A DNA stretch of 64,000 nucleotides from Pseudoalteromonas rubra (GCF_000238295.3 NZ_AHCD03000032.1:62001-126000); one strand, 5' to 3'; shown: positions 33,284 through 43,043, numbered from the stretch's first letter. Notes: a model not told the origin generated them from the sequence alone. Numbers and translations are program-made.

Positions 33284-35263
33284 ATGTTTAAGAATCTGAC
33301 CATCAAAAACAAAATCATTCTGGCCATGTTTACCATGGGGCTATTACTACTGGTGATTGCCGTGTCTGTGCAAATGAAAAATGGCCGTATAGAAGGATTT
33401 GCCACCGATGTCGGACAATACGACATACCTGAAGCCATTTATGCGCTGAATATGCTGGATGAACTGGGGGACATGAACAGCAATGTGCTGGAATACATTG
33501 CCGGTGAGGCCGACGAAAAAGCGGACTTTTTGTCAAACTACAGTGAATTCACTAACTATCTCGAAGATCTTAAGCGACTCAATTCTGTTGATACCAGCTA
33601 CATTCGTCAGCTGGAAGATTTAGTACGTCGCTATGCCAGCGAGAATCAGGAGCTGATTTTCGACCGATTTGACCCCCTTCAGGAAGAAAAAGCCGTCGAA
33701 AAATATGAGTACATCAATCGAGAGTTCGCGGAACCGCTCGAAAGTTTACTTGACTCCCAAAAAGAGGCCGAAGTGGCTGATGCCGGCAGCAGTGGCGACT
33801 TTGCCGAAGTGGTCAACGATGATTTACCCGGGGTACGTTACTATCTGGAGCTGATTGACGAACAAGGCGACATGATGGGGTCACTTAATGCTTATATGCG
33901 TGGTCGGGTGGGTGCAACCGCTGCCTTTGAAAAAGACGCCCGTACCTTTTCTAATTTTCTCTCAGAGCTTAAACCTCTGGAAAGAAAACCTCTGGAAATT
34001 AAAGCCATTGGTGACATAGAACGCATGTATCTGGGTCTCTACAACGGTGGTAAAGAAATTTTTGCTATGTATGACCCAAAACAAAAGATCCAGGCTTCCA
34101 AAGATGTGGACCGACTGGAGCACGACATCTTTAGTAAAATAGAGGAAATACTGGAAAAGATCTCCAACGAGGCGATAGCTGAGAGCACCACTTCACTCAA
34201 CGATCTTATGTCTGCCGCCAGGGACAGTATTAAGCTTGTCTGGGGCTTACTTATTGTTGCTATCGTCCTCGCCATCGCCACCGCCGCTTTTTTGATACGA
34301 GGCATAGTGCTGCCTATCAATGCGCTGGCAGAAGCAGCGGAAGACCTGCGTTCAGGGGAAGGCGACCTGACCCGTCGTATACCGGATTTTGGTAATGACG
34401 AAATAGGTCAAACCGCACAAAGCTTCAATGGCTTTATCGAACGGCTGCAAAATATCCTGCTGGATATCCAGGAATCTGTTGAGTCCATTGCCCACAGTAC
34501 CAATGAAGTAAGCACTACTTCTCGTATGCTCAGTTCCACCTCCAATCAACTGGCAGCCAGTGTGGAAGAAACTTCAGCATCGCTGGAACAAATGAGTTCG
34601 TCCATTTCAATGAATACCGAAAACTCCAAAATGACCAATGACATTGCCAAGCAATCCAGCAGCGAGGCAAACGATGGTGGCCAGGCTGTAAAAGATACTG
34701 TTCAGGCCATGACCCAGATAGCAGAGAAAATCGGCATCATCGAAGACATCGCATACAAAACCAATCTCCTGGCCTTAAATGCCGCCATTGAAGCGGCCAG
34801 AGCCGGTGAACACGGCAAGGGCTTTGCCGTGGTGGCTGATGAAGTACGTAAGCTCGCAGAACGGTCTCAGGTTGCCGCACAAGACATCAGTACACTTGCC
34901 GACAACAGCGTTAAAATCGCACAACACGCAGGCGCCATGCTCGACAGAATGGTACCCAACATTGGCAAGACCGCCGATTTGGTGCAGGAGATCACCGCGG
35001 CGTCGACAGAACAAAGTACCAGTGTGGCTGAGATTAATCGTACCGTGGCTCAGCTTGATGAAATTGCGCAACAAAATGCATCCGCATCAGAGGAACTCGC
35101 CTCAACAGCCAAAATGGTTCAGGATCAAACCGGAGATATTCGCTCGACCGTGGGCTACTTTAAATTGAGTAACAATGGCCGCAGCCACAAAGGCCGTCAG
35201 TCTAATGTCATTCACGACAGTAGCCATAGCCGCGAAGATGGTTACACCCCATTTGATGAGTAA
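33284..35263 (+). CDS. Transmembrane methyl-accepting chemotaxis protein with HAMP domain
   Basis: The 659-residue receptor has a first membrane helix (about residues 10-30), a long helical periplasmic part rich in acidic residues (to about 315) and a second membrane helix (about 318-340). Then come a HAMP domain (PINALAEAAEDLRSGEGDLT) and the signalling domain with tip TNLLALNAAIEAARAGEHG (about 488-506). The periplasmic part contains two similar blocks (ALNMLDELGDMNS near 48 and YLELIDEQGDMMG near 186), which suggests a duplicated four-helix module. Ligand unknown. It is placed directly between cheA and the cheW genes. Confidence 0.93.
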   Translation: MFKNLTIKNKIILAMFTMGLLLLVIAVSVQMKNGRIEGFATDVGQYDIPEAIYALNMLDELGDMNSNVLEYIAGEADEKADFLSNYSEFTNYLEDLKRLNSVDTSYIRQLEDLVRRYASENQELIFDRFDPLQEEKAVEKYEYINREFAEPLESLLDSQKEAEVADAGSSGDFAEVVNDDLPGVRYYLELIDEQGDMMGSLNAYMRGRVGATAAFEKDARTFSNFLSELKPLERKPLEIKAIGDIERMYLGLYNGGKEIFAMYDPKQKIQASKDVDRLEHDIFSKIEEILEKISNEAIAESTTSLNDLMSAARDSIKLVWGLLIVAIVLAIATAAFLIRGIVLPINALAEAAEDLRSGEGDLTRRIPDFGNDEIGQTAQSFNGFIERLQNILLDIQESVESIAHSTNEVSTTSRMLSSTSNQLAASVEETSASLEQMSSSISMNTENSKMTNDIAKQSSSEANDGGQAVKDTVQAMTQIAEKIGIIEDIAYKTNLLALNAAIEAARAGEHGKGFAVVADEVRKLAERSQVAAQDISTLADNSVKIAQHAGAMLDRMVPNIGKTADLVQEITAASTEQSTSVAEINRTVAQLDEIAQQNASASEELASTAKMVQDQTGDIRSTVGYFKLSNNGRSHKGRQSNVIHDSSHSREDGYTPFDE

Positions 35264-35269
35264 TGCGCG

Positions 35270-35839
35270 ATGAGTGAACTAGTACATAACCCAGTCACCG
35301 CGGCCTATGATCTTGATAAGTATCTGGCTTTTGAGCTCAACGGCGCATCGTATTCAATCAGTATTTCCATTGTCAGAGAGATCATGGAATATATCGAAGT
35401 GGATAAAATTCCCATGGCACCGGATTTCATTATCGGTGCCATCAACCTCAGGGGCCTGGTCATTCCTGTTTTTGATTTATCCGTTCGACTGAACAAACCC
35501 GCACAGCCCAACACCAATCGTACCTGCATTATTGTCGCTGAGTGCAACTATAAAGCGCAGAATATTACTGTCGGCCTGAAAGTCGATATGGTCACTAAGG
35601 TGCTGGATATTCCTGCACATGAGATTGACCAGGTGCCCAGTATTGCAGGTCAGTTTCATAGCCGTTTTGTGTATGGTTTGGCTAAACTAACAGACAATCT
35701 GATGACCATACTGGACATAACCAAAATACTGACGCTGGATGATGTGCAGTTGTTTGACGACTTACAACAACATAATAAACAACTTGCACTGGAACTGACA
35801 CTCGACTCTGACCCCGCACACTCCTACGAGGAAAGGTGA
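35270..35839 (+). CDS. cheW: CheW coupling protein (first copy)
   Basis: The 189-residue protein has the CheW beta fold: FELNGASYSISISIVREI, then GAINLRGLVIPVFDLSVRL (about residues 64-82), the signature of CheW. It links receptors to CheA. The end is extended by about 25 residues compared with a minimal CheW. It starts six bases after the receptor gene and ends one base before the second copy begins. Confidence 0.92.
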   Translation: MSELVHNPVTAAYDLDKYLAFELNGASYSISISIVREIMEYIEVDKIPMAPDFIIGAINLRGLVIPVFDLSVRLNKPAQPNTNRTCIIVAECNYKAQNITVGLKVDMVTKVLDIPAHEIDQVPSIAGQFHSRFVYGLAKLTDNLMTILDITKILTLDDVQLFDDLQQHNKQLALELTLDSDPAHSYEER

Positions 35840-35840
35840 T

Positions 35841-36386
35841 ATGAACTCAGCGCCCACTCTCACAGACAGCAATAAGACCACCGAAGAACTCCATTCACTG
35901 TTAGTGTCGATCGGGTATGATACCTTTGGCATTCCGATAGAGTCCGTGAAAGAAGTCATTGAGCTGACCGACACGACGATGGTCCCTATGTGCAATCAGG
36001 TGATCCGGGGCGTGATCAATGTCCGGGGCAGTGTTATTCCGGTTCTGGATATGCAGCACCGCCTGATGCTGAAAAACCCTCAGCCTTACAACAAATACAG
36101 TTGTATCGTGTTATATGACTTTTATGATCCCAGTCTGGACGAAGTTATGACCCTCGGCATGCTGGTCAGCAGCGTAATGTCTATTCAGTTTATCAATTGC
36201 AATCAGCTTGAGGACTCCCCCTCTTTCGGAGCCAATATCCCTCGTCACTTTGTCTGGAAAATGGCTAAAATTAATAATCAGCTCACCATTTTGCTCGACA
36301 TGAACAGTGTACTCAATATCAGTGAGATTAATACGCAACTGAAATCCTCCCAGGCTGAATTCTTCTCCCGATTTTGTCAGCGTTAG
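35841..36386 (+). CDS. cheW: CheW coupling protein (second copy)
   Basis: The 181-residue protein repeats the CheW fold with IRGVINVRGSVIPVLDMQHR (about residues 54-73). It differs clearly from the first copy, so it is an old duplicate. Two CheW proteins with one CheA may serve the two receptor types in the operon or build a receptor array. It has its own ribosome-binding site (GAGGAAAGG). Confidence 0.92.
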   Translation: MNSAPTLTDSNKTTEELHSLLVSIGYDTFGIPIESVKEVIELTDTTMVPMCNQVIRGVINVRGSVIPVLDMQHRLMLKNPQPYNKYSCIVLYDFYDPSLDEVMTLGMLVSSVMSIQFINCNQLEDSPSFGANIPRHFVWKMAKINNQLTILLDMNSVLNISEINTQLKSSQAEFFSRFCQR

Positions 36387-36392
36387 GCAGCA

Positions 36393-37196
36393 ATGGCGAT
36401 TTCAACTCTGGAGTTTCAGCAACTCAACCGCCTGTTTGAGCAGCATACCGGGATCAGCCTGGGTAAAAACAAAGCAGATATTGTGGCAAGCCGCCTTGCC
36501 AGCCGACTGCGTGCCAGACGCTGCCCTTCTTTCAGCAAGTATTATCGCTTGTTAATGACACCCGAGGGACAAGAAGAGCTGCAAGTGTTTATTGATAAAC
36601 TCACCACGCATGAAACCTATTTTTTCAGGGAGCAGGCCCAGTTTGAGTTTCTTTATCACTACTATCAACATAATCGTCCACGCCACTCTCCCATTCGGGC
36701 CTGGAGTGCCGCCTGCTCAAGCGGAGAAGAGGCGTACTCACTGGCCATGATACTGGACGACTTATTCTATAACCGACCATGGCATGTTATCGGCACAGAT
36801 ATTTCTGAAATGTCTGTGCTTATGGCCAGAGATGCGCGCTATGCCATATCTACCGTAAGCAAAATTCCCAAACGCTATCGGATCCGTTATTGCCTGAAAG
36901 GAACGGGTAAAAATGCCGATAACTTCACGCTGATCTCAACGCTAAAAAAACAATGCAGCTTTCAGGAAGACAACCTGTTACACCTAACCACGGTAGATTT
37001 TTCATTTGATGTGATTTTTCTGCGTAATGTACTCATCTACTTTGACAAATCCAAACAACAAGCCATCCTGAATAATATCATCAAACGTTTAAACCATGGT
37101 GGTTTACTCTTTTTGGGACACTCGGAAGCCATGCGAGACAAGCCTGCTTGTCTGCAAACCCTGAGTCCCTGCATATACAAGAAGGTTGCCTTATGA
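36393..37196 (+). CDS. cheR: Chemotaxis protein methyltransferase CheR
   Basis: The 267-residue enzyme methylates receptor glutamates with S-adenosylmethionine. It has the N-terminal helical domain, then TTHETYFFRE (about residues 70-79), the SAM motif WSAACSSGEEAYSLAM and the later FDVIFLRNVLIYFD. No C-terminal TPR is present. The stop overlaps the start of cheB in ATGA. Confidence 0.95.
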   Translation: MAISTLEFQQLNRLFEQHTGISLGKNKADIVASRLASRLRARRCPSFSKYYRLLMTPEGQEELQVFIDKLTTHETYFFREQAQFEFLYHYYQHNRPRHSPIRAWSAACSSGEEAYSLAMILDDLFYNRPWHVIGTDISEMSVLMARDARYAISTVSKIPKRYRIRYCLKGTGKNADNFTLISTLKKQCSFQEDNLLHLTTVDFSFDVIFLRNVLIYFDKSKQQAILNNIIKRLNHGGLLFLGHSEAMRDKPACLQTLSPCIYKKVAL

Positions 37197-38257
37197 CCAG
37201 CGTCTTCATCATCGATGATTCCGCCCTGATGCGCCAAGTCATGAGTGAGATCATAGCCCATGAACGTACCTTAGTGGTCAGCGGCACCGCCCCCGACCCC
37301 ATCATTGCAGAGCGAAAGATGAATATAAATTGGCCGGATGTCATTTTGTTGGATGTGGAAATGCCAAAAATGAATGGCATCACTTTCCTGAAGAAAATTA
37401 TGCAGGAACGCCCTACGCCGGTGATCATCTGCTCGGCACTGGCGCAGGAAAAAACCACTACCGCCATGGAAGCACTTGCTTGTGGCGCTGTGGATGTGAT
37501 TGCCAAACCCACTCACGGGCTGGGAGACTTTTTACACAGTGACTCAGTGTCGCAAATCATTGACGCTATTAAAGGGGCGACTAAAGCCAAAGTCCGTCAA
37601 CTCAAATACCTCGAAGAAGGCACCTTTCGCGAGCTACATACGACAGAAGAAGTGCTACCTGCCCACAAAACTGCACAGCCACCAGACAGTGCCGGAAAAG
37701 TGATTGCCATTGGCGCTTCGACAGGCGGAACTGAGGCGATCGCCCGACTTTTACAGCAGCTCCCAGCCCATTCACCGCCGATTGTTATCGTCCAGCACAT
37801 GCCAGGTAAGTTCACGGCTGCGTTTGCTCAACGCCTTAACGACATCACACCTCATAGCGTAGAAGAGGGACAAACTGCCACTCGCATCCGCCGTGGCCAT
37901 GTGTATATCGCCCCAGGTGGCCAGCATATGTTGGTAAAACGCCAAGGCTCGGACTACTATTTAGAGATACGCGATGGACCACTTGTCAGTCGCCACAAGC
38001 CTTCGGTGGATGTGTTATTTCGCTCCGTAGCCCAGTCGGTAGGTAATCATGCCCTTGGAATTATTCTCACCGGCATGGGCAATGATGGCGCAAGTGGTTT
38101 ACTGGAAATGAAGCAAAAGGGAGCGGTGACTTTTGCAGAAAGCGAGTCCAGTTGTGTGGTCTTTGGTATGCCGAAAGAGGCCATCGCGAGGGGGGGCGCC
38201 GATAAAATTTATGCGCTGAGCAACCTCCCTTACCAGATCCAAAAAGCGCTTGGGTGA
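37193..38257 (+). CDS. cheB: Chemotaxis protein-glutamate methylesterase CheB
   Basis: The 354-residue enzyme has a receiver domain with Asp54 (in VILLDVEMPKMNG) and a C-terminal methylesterase domain with Ser in GASTGGTEA, His in VIVQHMPGKF and Asp in GMGNDGASG, the full catalytic set. It demethylates and deamidates receptors when phosphorylated. I start at 37193, within the cheR end; the longer frame from 37148 lies inside cheR. No cheD gene accompanies it. Confidence 0.95.
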   Translation: MTSVFIIDDSALMRQVMSEIIAHERTLVVSGTAPDPIIAERKMNINWPDVILLDVEMPKMNGITFLKKIMQERPTPVIICSALAQEKTTTAMEALACGAVDVIAKPTHGLGDFLHSDSVSQIIDAIKGATKAKVRQLKYLEEGTFRELHTTEEVLPAHKTAQPPDSAGKVIAIGASTGGTEAIARLLQQLPAHSPPIVIVQHMPGKFTAAFAQRLNDITPHSVEEGQTATRIRRGHVYIAPGGQHMLVKRQGSDYYLEIRDGPLVSRHKPSVDVLFRSVAQSVGNHALGIILTGMGNDGASGLLEMKQKGAVTFAESESSCVVFGMPKEAIARGGADKIYALSNLPYQIQKALG

Positions 38258-38262
38258 TCTGT

Positions 38263-39882
38263 ATGAAAAACCAATTAAGTCAATTACTGCACATTGCTTA
38301 TCTTAGCTATGACAGGCAGGGACAGATCATCTCCATCTCTGACGCTGCCGAGCAAACACTCGGCCTAAAGCCCGGGGATATACTATCGCAAAAGCTGGTT
38401 TTTATTGATGAAGACTTTGCTGAGCTTAATCTCAGTGAAATCTTGTTCGACCCTATCTTTGATCAAATTGAGCTGGGTATCAGCATTGATAACAGCAGCG
38501 TTACCTGGGTCAGACTATACAGCTTCAGGCAAGACGACCAATATTACCTGAGGCTCGAACCCATTGAAGAGCTGATCTCCATCAGACGCCTGAATAAACA
38601 GCTCGCAATCCGTGATCCTCACACCGGGTTGCTGTATCGGGATGCCTTCATTAACAAAATTAAAGAGCAACCTCATCAGGGCACCATTTGCTGTGTCCGG
38701 ATCTGCAATTTTCAACGTATTTCCGAAGTCTGGAATATTGGTGTTGCCAACCTGGTATTTATGGAGATACTGGCACGATTTCAGGGGGAATTTGATAAAG
38801 GTATATTTTCTAAACACTCTTCCGACTGTTACTGCGTGTTCATTCCGAATACGGTTCCACTGAATATCGAAACCTTATACAAGCAACTGAACGAGCCCTT
38901 TAATTTTAACGGCAACAGTTTCTACAGCAATGTTTCGCTGGGTTACTATAAAGAGCAGCCCAGTGACGACCATGAGTTAAGCCTGAACAAAGCAGAAATG
39001 GCAACCTTTGATGCACTGTCAGATCACAACCGCCTGGTCGAGTTCAAAGAGACATTGGCCAGGCAAATTGAACGACAAAACAAAATTGAAACCGGCCTGC
39101 GCAGTGCCCTTTATCAGGATAACCTCGCTGACAGCTTTGAAGTCGTCTTTCAGCCAATTCATGACACCAAAACAGAGCGCCTGATTGGGGCTGAATGCCT
39201 CATGCGCTGGGAGCTTGATGGTCAGCCTATACCGCCTACCGAATTTATTCCAATCATTGAAAGTACGGGCGAGATCAACAAACTAACGCTATTTACGCTG
39301 AGCCAGATTAATAAGCTAAAAGGTTTACTGGCGCAAGAGCACATTGAGGCTCGCCAGTTTCGTTTTGCCATTAACATCAGCGTAGTTGAAATTCTTGACG
39401 TTAACTTTACTACCCGTTTGCTGCAAGCACTGGAGAAGCTGTCGCTTAACCCTGCTAAAATTAAGCTGGAGCTCACTGAATCGGCCCTCATAGATAACTT
39501 TAATTATATTAATGAGATACTGCAAAAACTACAAAGCGAAGGACTGATGATATCGATTGATGATTTTGGTACCGGCTACTCCAGCCTGAGCTACTTGTGT
39601 AAACTCCATTTTGATGAAATTAAAATTGACCGGGCCTTTGTCACCCATGTCGTCAGTGACGGAAAAATGCAGTCGCTGTTCAATTCTATTGTGTCACTGG
39701 CAAAAAATCTCGATAAACCACTGGTCGCAGAAGGCATAGAACAATTAGACCAGATGATCTATGCCAAAGCCAAAGGGGTTGACTATATACAGGGATATTA
39801 TTACAGCAAGCCGCTGAATATCACGGACTTCGTCGAGTATGTTGTAGCTGATAAATCCAGCTACCTGCACTTTGAAGAGTAA
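38263..39882 (+). CDS. EAL-domain cyclic-di-GMP phosphodiesterase with N-terminal sensor and degenerate GGDEF
   Basis: The 539-residue protein has a PAS-like N-terminal part (about 1-105), a GGDEF-like domain without its active-site motif (about 112-265) and an EAL domain (about 275-525). Key EAL residues are present: Glu311 (motif reads ECL, not EAL), Asn in FAINIS, Glu in LELTES, the Asp pair in DDFGTGYSS, Lys in IKID and Glu in VAEGIE. So it probably hydrolyses c-di-GMP. It ends the chemosensory operon, its GTG/ATG start region touching the cheB stop; I use the ATG at 38263. This couples the sensory array to c-di-GMP turnover. Confidence 0.9.
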   Translation: MKNQLSQLLHIAYLSYDRQGQIISISDAAEQTLGLKPGDILSQKLVFIDEDFAELNLSEILFDPIFDQIELGISIDNSSVTWVRLYSFRQDDQYYLRLEPIEELISIRRLNKQLAIRDPHTGLLYRDAFINKIKEQPHQGTICCVRICNFQRISEVWNIGVANLVFMEILARFQGEFDKGIFSKHSSDCYCVFIPNTVPLNIETLYKQLNEPFNFNGNSFYSNVSLGYYKEQPSDDHELSLNKAEMATFDALSDHNRLVEFKETLARQIERQNKIETGLRSALYQDNLADSFEVVFQPIHDTKTERLIGAECLMRWELDGQPIPPTEFIPIIESTGEINKLTLFTLSQINKLKGLLAQEHIEARQFRFAINISVVEILDVNFTTRLLQALEKLSLNPAKIKLELTESALIDNFNYINEILQKLQSEGLMISIDDFGTGYSSLSYLCKLHFDEIKIDRAFVTHVVSDGKMQSLFNSIVSLAKNLDKPLVAEGIEQLDQMIYAKAKGVDYIQGYYYSKPLNITDFVEYVVADKSSYLHFEE

Positions 39883-39905
39883 CGCATACACTGGGTATGC
39901 GTTAC
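39879..39905. terminator. Stem-loop between the EAL gene and lolE
   Basis: A perfect 11-bp stem (GTAACGCATAC with GTATGCGTTAC) and five-base loop overlaps the EAL stop codon and lies six bases from the lolE stop. T tracts are weak on both strands, so it may act with Rho or shield both 3' ends. Confidence 0.55.
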
Positions 39906-39910
39906 CTTTA

Positions 39911-41137
39911 CTAGCCTCCCAGGACTCTGGCTGGATCTACTTTTACAGCCTGCCAGGCCGGGTAAAGACAAGATAATACAGAAATAACAAGCGTAATAGA
40001 CAACACTGAAATCACATCTAGCCAATCCAACTGACTGGGCAAAAATTCAATAAAATAAACGCCCTGCAACGGGTTATCTCCATCAAGCTCAATCCAGGCA
40101 CGGAATAAGTCTGAAATATTCAGCGCCAGTAGAATACCGACAAACAAACCAACCAGAGCGCCTATTAGCGCATAACTAACGCCCTGGATCGCAAAGGTCG
40201 CAAAGATAGTGCTATCTCTGGTCCCCATGGTTTTTAGAATTGCAATATCCGCTTGCTTTTCTTTCACTTCCATTACCATAGACGACACAATATTAAAACT
40301 GGCAACCGCAATGATCAAAAATACGACCAGGTACACTATGGTTCTCACCATTTGAATATCCTGATAGAGACTCCCCTGCGTGCGAAACCAGCTATTAACG
40401 TAAACCAGATCAGGTAACGCCCGGCCCGCAGTCATTGCAACCTGATGCGCGGAGAATACATCCTCAACTTTTGCCCGTAGTCCCGTCACTTGATCATCCG
40501 AAAGCCCCATTGCCTGCTGCAACCGCTTCACAGAGACCAAAGCCAGTGACCGGTCAATGGGTCCTCCCATATTAATCACATCAGCTAACACAAAATTCAG
40601 CCGCTTTGGGGCTGCCAGGGGGGAAGCGGCCTGTGAATTTGCCACTAACAGCGTGACTTTATCCCCGCGCTCTACACCCAACTCTGTGGCAATATGCCGC
40701 CCTAAGACGATGTCATTGTCGGTCAACTCGCTCAGTGAAGTATCAGCAATAAATTGTCCCACATCTGATACCTTATGATGAGAAAGAAAATCTATCCCCT
40801 TCACTTCAGCGGCCTTCAGCTCACCACGAAACTGTACCATGGCTGTGACCGATATTTCAGGCACCGCGGCCACGATACCTTGTTGCGCTTCCAGCAATCG
40901 CACTTTGTCAGGCCAATTTGAAATTGGGTCGTAAGGCGCCTGGTAAGCGACATGAGGAACCACAGACAGTAAACGCGTTTTCAGCTGTTGTTCAAACCCA
41001 TTGATCACAGAGAGTGCGACGATAAGCACCGCCACCCCCAGCATGACACCGAGCGTTGATGATTTACTCAAAAACCCGATCATACCAGCCTGATGCTTGG
41101 ATGCGCGCAATCGGTTACTGATAAACACACTCAACAT
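39911..41137 (-). CDS. lolE: Lipoprotein-releasing ABC transporter permease LolE
   Basis: The 408-residue inner-membrane protein has the MacB/LolCE layout: one membrane helix near the N-terminus (about 24-46, after SNRLRASK), a large periplasmic domain (about 50-265) and three C-terminal helices. With LolD and LolC it extracts lipoproteins from the inner membrane for LolA. It is the last gene of lolCDE, and position decides the E name over C. The three lipoproteins encoded elsewhere in the window would use this system. Confidence 0.9.
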   Translation of the reverse strand: MLSVFISNRLRASKHQAGMIGFLSKSSTLGVMLGVAVLIVALSVINGFEQQLKTRLLSVVPHVAYQAPYDPISNWPDKVRLLEAQQGIVAAVPEISVTAMVQFRGELKAAEVKGIDFLSHHKVSDVGQFIADTSLSELTDNDIVLGRHIATELGVERGDKVTLLVANSQAASPLAAPKRLNFVLADVINMGGPIDRSLALVSVKRLQQAMGLSDDQVTGLRAKVEDVFSAHQVAMTAGRALPDLVYVNSWFRTQGSLYQDIQMVRTIVYLVVFLIIAVASFNIVSSMVMEVKEKQADIAILKTMGTRDSTIFATFAIQGVSYALIGALVGLFVGILLALNISDLFRAWIELDGDNPLQGVYFIEFLPSQLDWLDVISVLSITLVISVLSCLYPAWQAVKVDPARVLGG

Positions 41138-41140
41138 GGC

Positions 41141-41839
41141 TCAAGCCTCACTATGCAAGGCATGCTCAATCAGCACACCGTCGTCCAGCGCTACGGCACG
41201 GCCCAGTTTTGCCGCCAGCTCGAGGTCATGTGTTACCACCACAAAGCTGGTTTTTAAATCCCGGTTTAATTCTTTCAGCAAGGCATAGATTTTCAATGCA
41301 TTTTGCTTATCCAGATTACCTGTAGGTTCATCTGCTAATACCAATGCGGGACGCGTGACCAGCGCCCTGGCTATGGCAACCCGCTGACGCTCCCCGCCTG
41401 ATAACTCCGACGGTCGATGGCCACCGCGATGAGCGAGACCGACCTTGCCCAACATTTCCTCGGCCTGTGCCTGTGCAGCTTTAGGCGGCTGACCGGCAAT
41501 CAGCAAAGGCATAGCCACATTCTCCAGTGCGGTGAAATCCATCAGGAGGTGATGGAACTGATAAATAAAGCCCAGATTTTGATTACGAAAATCCGCTTGT
41601 TTGCGACGTGATAACTGAGCAACATCGGTACCTTTAATTTTCACTGAACCACTGCTGGCGGTATCCAATGTGCCCAATATATGCAACAAGGTACTTTTTC
41701 CTGAGCCGGAACTGCCGACGATGGCCAACATATCGCCCTGTTCAAGTGCCAGATCAACGCCTTTTAACACTTCAACCTGCTGGCCCGCTTCATCATAAGC
41801 CTTATTCAGACCCTGACATTCAATTACTAAATCACTCAT
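41141..41839 (-). CDS. lolD: Lipoprotein-releasing ABC transporter ATPase LolD
   Basis: The 232-residue ATPase has Walker A GSSGSGKST (about residues 41-49), the signature LSGGERQRVAIA, Walker B LVLADEPTGN and the switch His in VVVTHDLE. It powers lipoprotein release by LolC and LolE. Its start overlaps lolC by eight bases and its stop is three bases before lolE. Confidence 0.96.
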   Translation of the reverse strand: MSDLVIECQGLNKAYDEAGQQVEVLKGVDLALEQGDMLAIVGSSGSGKSTLLHILGTLDTASSGSVKIKGTDVAQLSRRKQADFRNQNLGFIYQFHHLLMDFTALENVAMPLLIAGQPPKAAQAQAEEMLGKVGLAHRGGHRPSELSGGERQRVAIARALVTRPALVLADEPTGNLDKQNALKIYALLKELNRDLKTSFVVVTHDLELAAKLGRAVALDDGVLIEHALHSEA

Positions 41840-43043
41840 ACCTTAACACCTCAGCAGGAAGCACTTTTGCGGCTTTAAACGCCGGATACAATGTTGCCAG
41901 AAAACTCAAAATCAGACTGGTTGCAACAATCAAACTCAAACTCAACCAGTCAAACCTGACCGGTAACTCAGCACCACCCAGCAAAGATAGCCCGCTGATT
42001 GCCAGCACTTCGTTGATATGACTGGCCAGCAGATAACCAAACACGGTGCCGATCAGCGTACCAACCACACCGTTATACAACCCCTGGATCATAAATACCC
42101 GTGCTATGGCGCCAGGTGCCAACCCCAGGGTTTGCAAAATGGCGACTTCACCTTGCTTTTCACTGACCATCATCGACAAGGCCGACACAATATTGAATAC
42201 AGCCACAATCACAATCAGTCCCAATAGTAAGGACATAATGCGTTTTTCCATAGCCACAGCAGCAAATAATGCCCCCTGTTGCACATGCCAGTCCGAGTAT
42301 TCCAGCCCTGACAACAACGGTGCATGAACTGTTTTGAAATCATTGACCGCAAAGGCATCTTTCAACGTAATACTCACGTCAAAGTCCGTCGGTTTGCGTT
42401 TAAGCAGGCGTTGCAGGCTTTTACCATCGGCGAATGCCAGATTAACATCGGCCTCGCTATGGGTATTGTAAATCAGCGCGACTGTAAATAAACGCTGTTT
42501 GGGGACCCGCCCCATGGGCGTGTAACTGCTTATGTCGGGCATAATCACCCGGACTTTTTGACCCAATCGCACATCCAGCTGATTGGCCAGATAACGACTC
42601 AGCGCCAGTTGATATTTCTGTTCACGAAACTGCGCAAGGTTGCCGGCTTCTATGTGTGGCTCAAGTGCCGACGGATAGCCGGAAAAGGCGCCCTGCAGAC
42701 GTACACCAACCAAATCTTTATTCGTTTGCAGGATCACATCACTGGTGACATAAGGAGTTACTCGCTTAACTTCTGGCAGTGCACTCAGTTTAGTCAACAG
42801 CGCCCCGGCGTCATGCGATGCTTCATCTGATGATTTGTGTAGCTGCACATGAGGGATTAAATCGAGCATGGCGTTTTTCAGGCTCTGCTCAAACCCATTC
42901 ATCACAGAGCTGACTGTAATGAGCGCCATTAACCCGAGCGCTATCCCGGCAATGGAAAAAAACGAAATAAAAGATACAAACCCATTGCCCTTGGTGGCAC
43001 GGCTGTATCTGAGCCCTATATAAAGGCTAACAGGCTGAAACAT
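41832..43043 (-). CDS. lolC: Lipoprotein-releasing ABC transporter permease LolC
   Basis: The 403-residue permease has the same four-helix layout as LolE, starting with FQPVSLYIGLRYSRATKG, a first helix at about 22-45, a periplasmic domain (about 48-265) and three later helices. It is the first gene of lolCDE, as in Escherichia coli. LolC is the subunit that holds LolA through a hook in the periplasmic domain; the hook cannot be assigned here by eye. It is divergent from the SulP gene. Confidence 0.9.
   Translation of the reverse strand: MFQPVSLYIGLRYSRATKGNGFVSFISFFSIAGIALGLMALITVSSVMNGFEQSLKNAMLDLIPHVQLHKSSDEASHDAGALLTKLSALPEVKRVTPYVTSDVILQTNKDLVGVRLQGAFSGYPSALEPHIEAGNLAQFREQKYQLALSRYLANQLDVRLGQKVRVIMPDISSYTPMGRVPKQRLFTVALIYNTHSEADVNLAFADGKSLQRLLKRKPTDFDVSITLKDAFAVNDFKTVHAPLLSGLEYSDWHVQQGALFAAVAMEKRIMSLLLGLIVIVAVFNIVSALSMMVSEKQGEVAILQTLGLAPGAIARVFMIQGLYNGVVGTLIGTVFGYLLASHINEVLAISGLSLLGGAELPVRFDWLSLSLIVATSLILSFLATLYPAFKAAKVLPAEVLRYE

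Noticed and set aside
29343..39882. Operon as the main flagellar chemotaxis cluster
   Set aside because: No flagellar gene, CheZ or motor gene is near, and the STAS and EAL genes point to another output. This is not certain without the rest of the genome.
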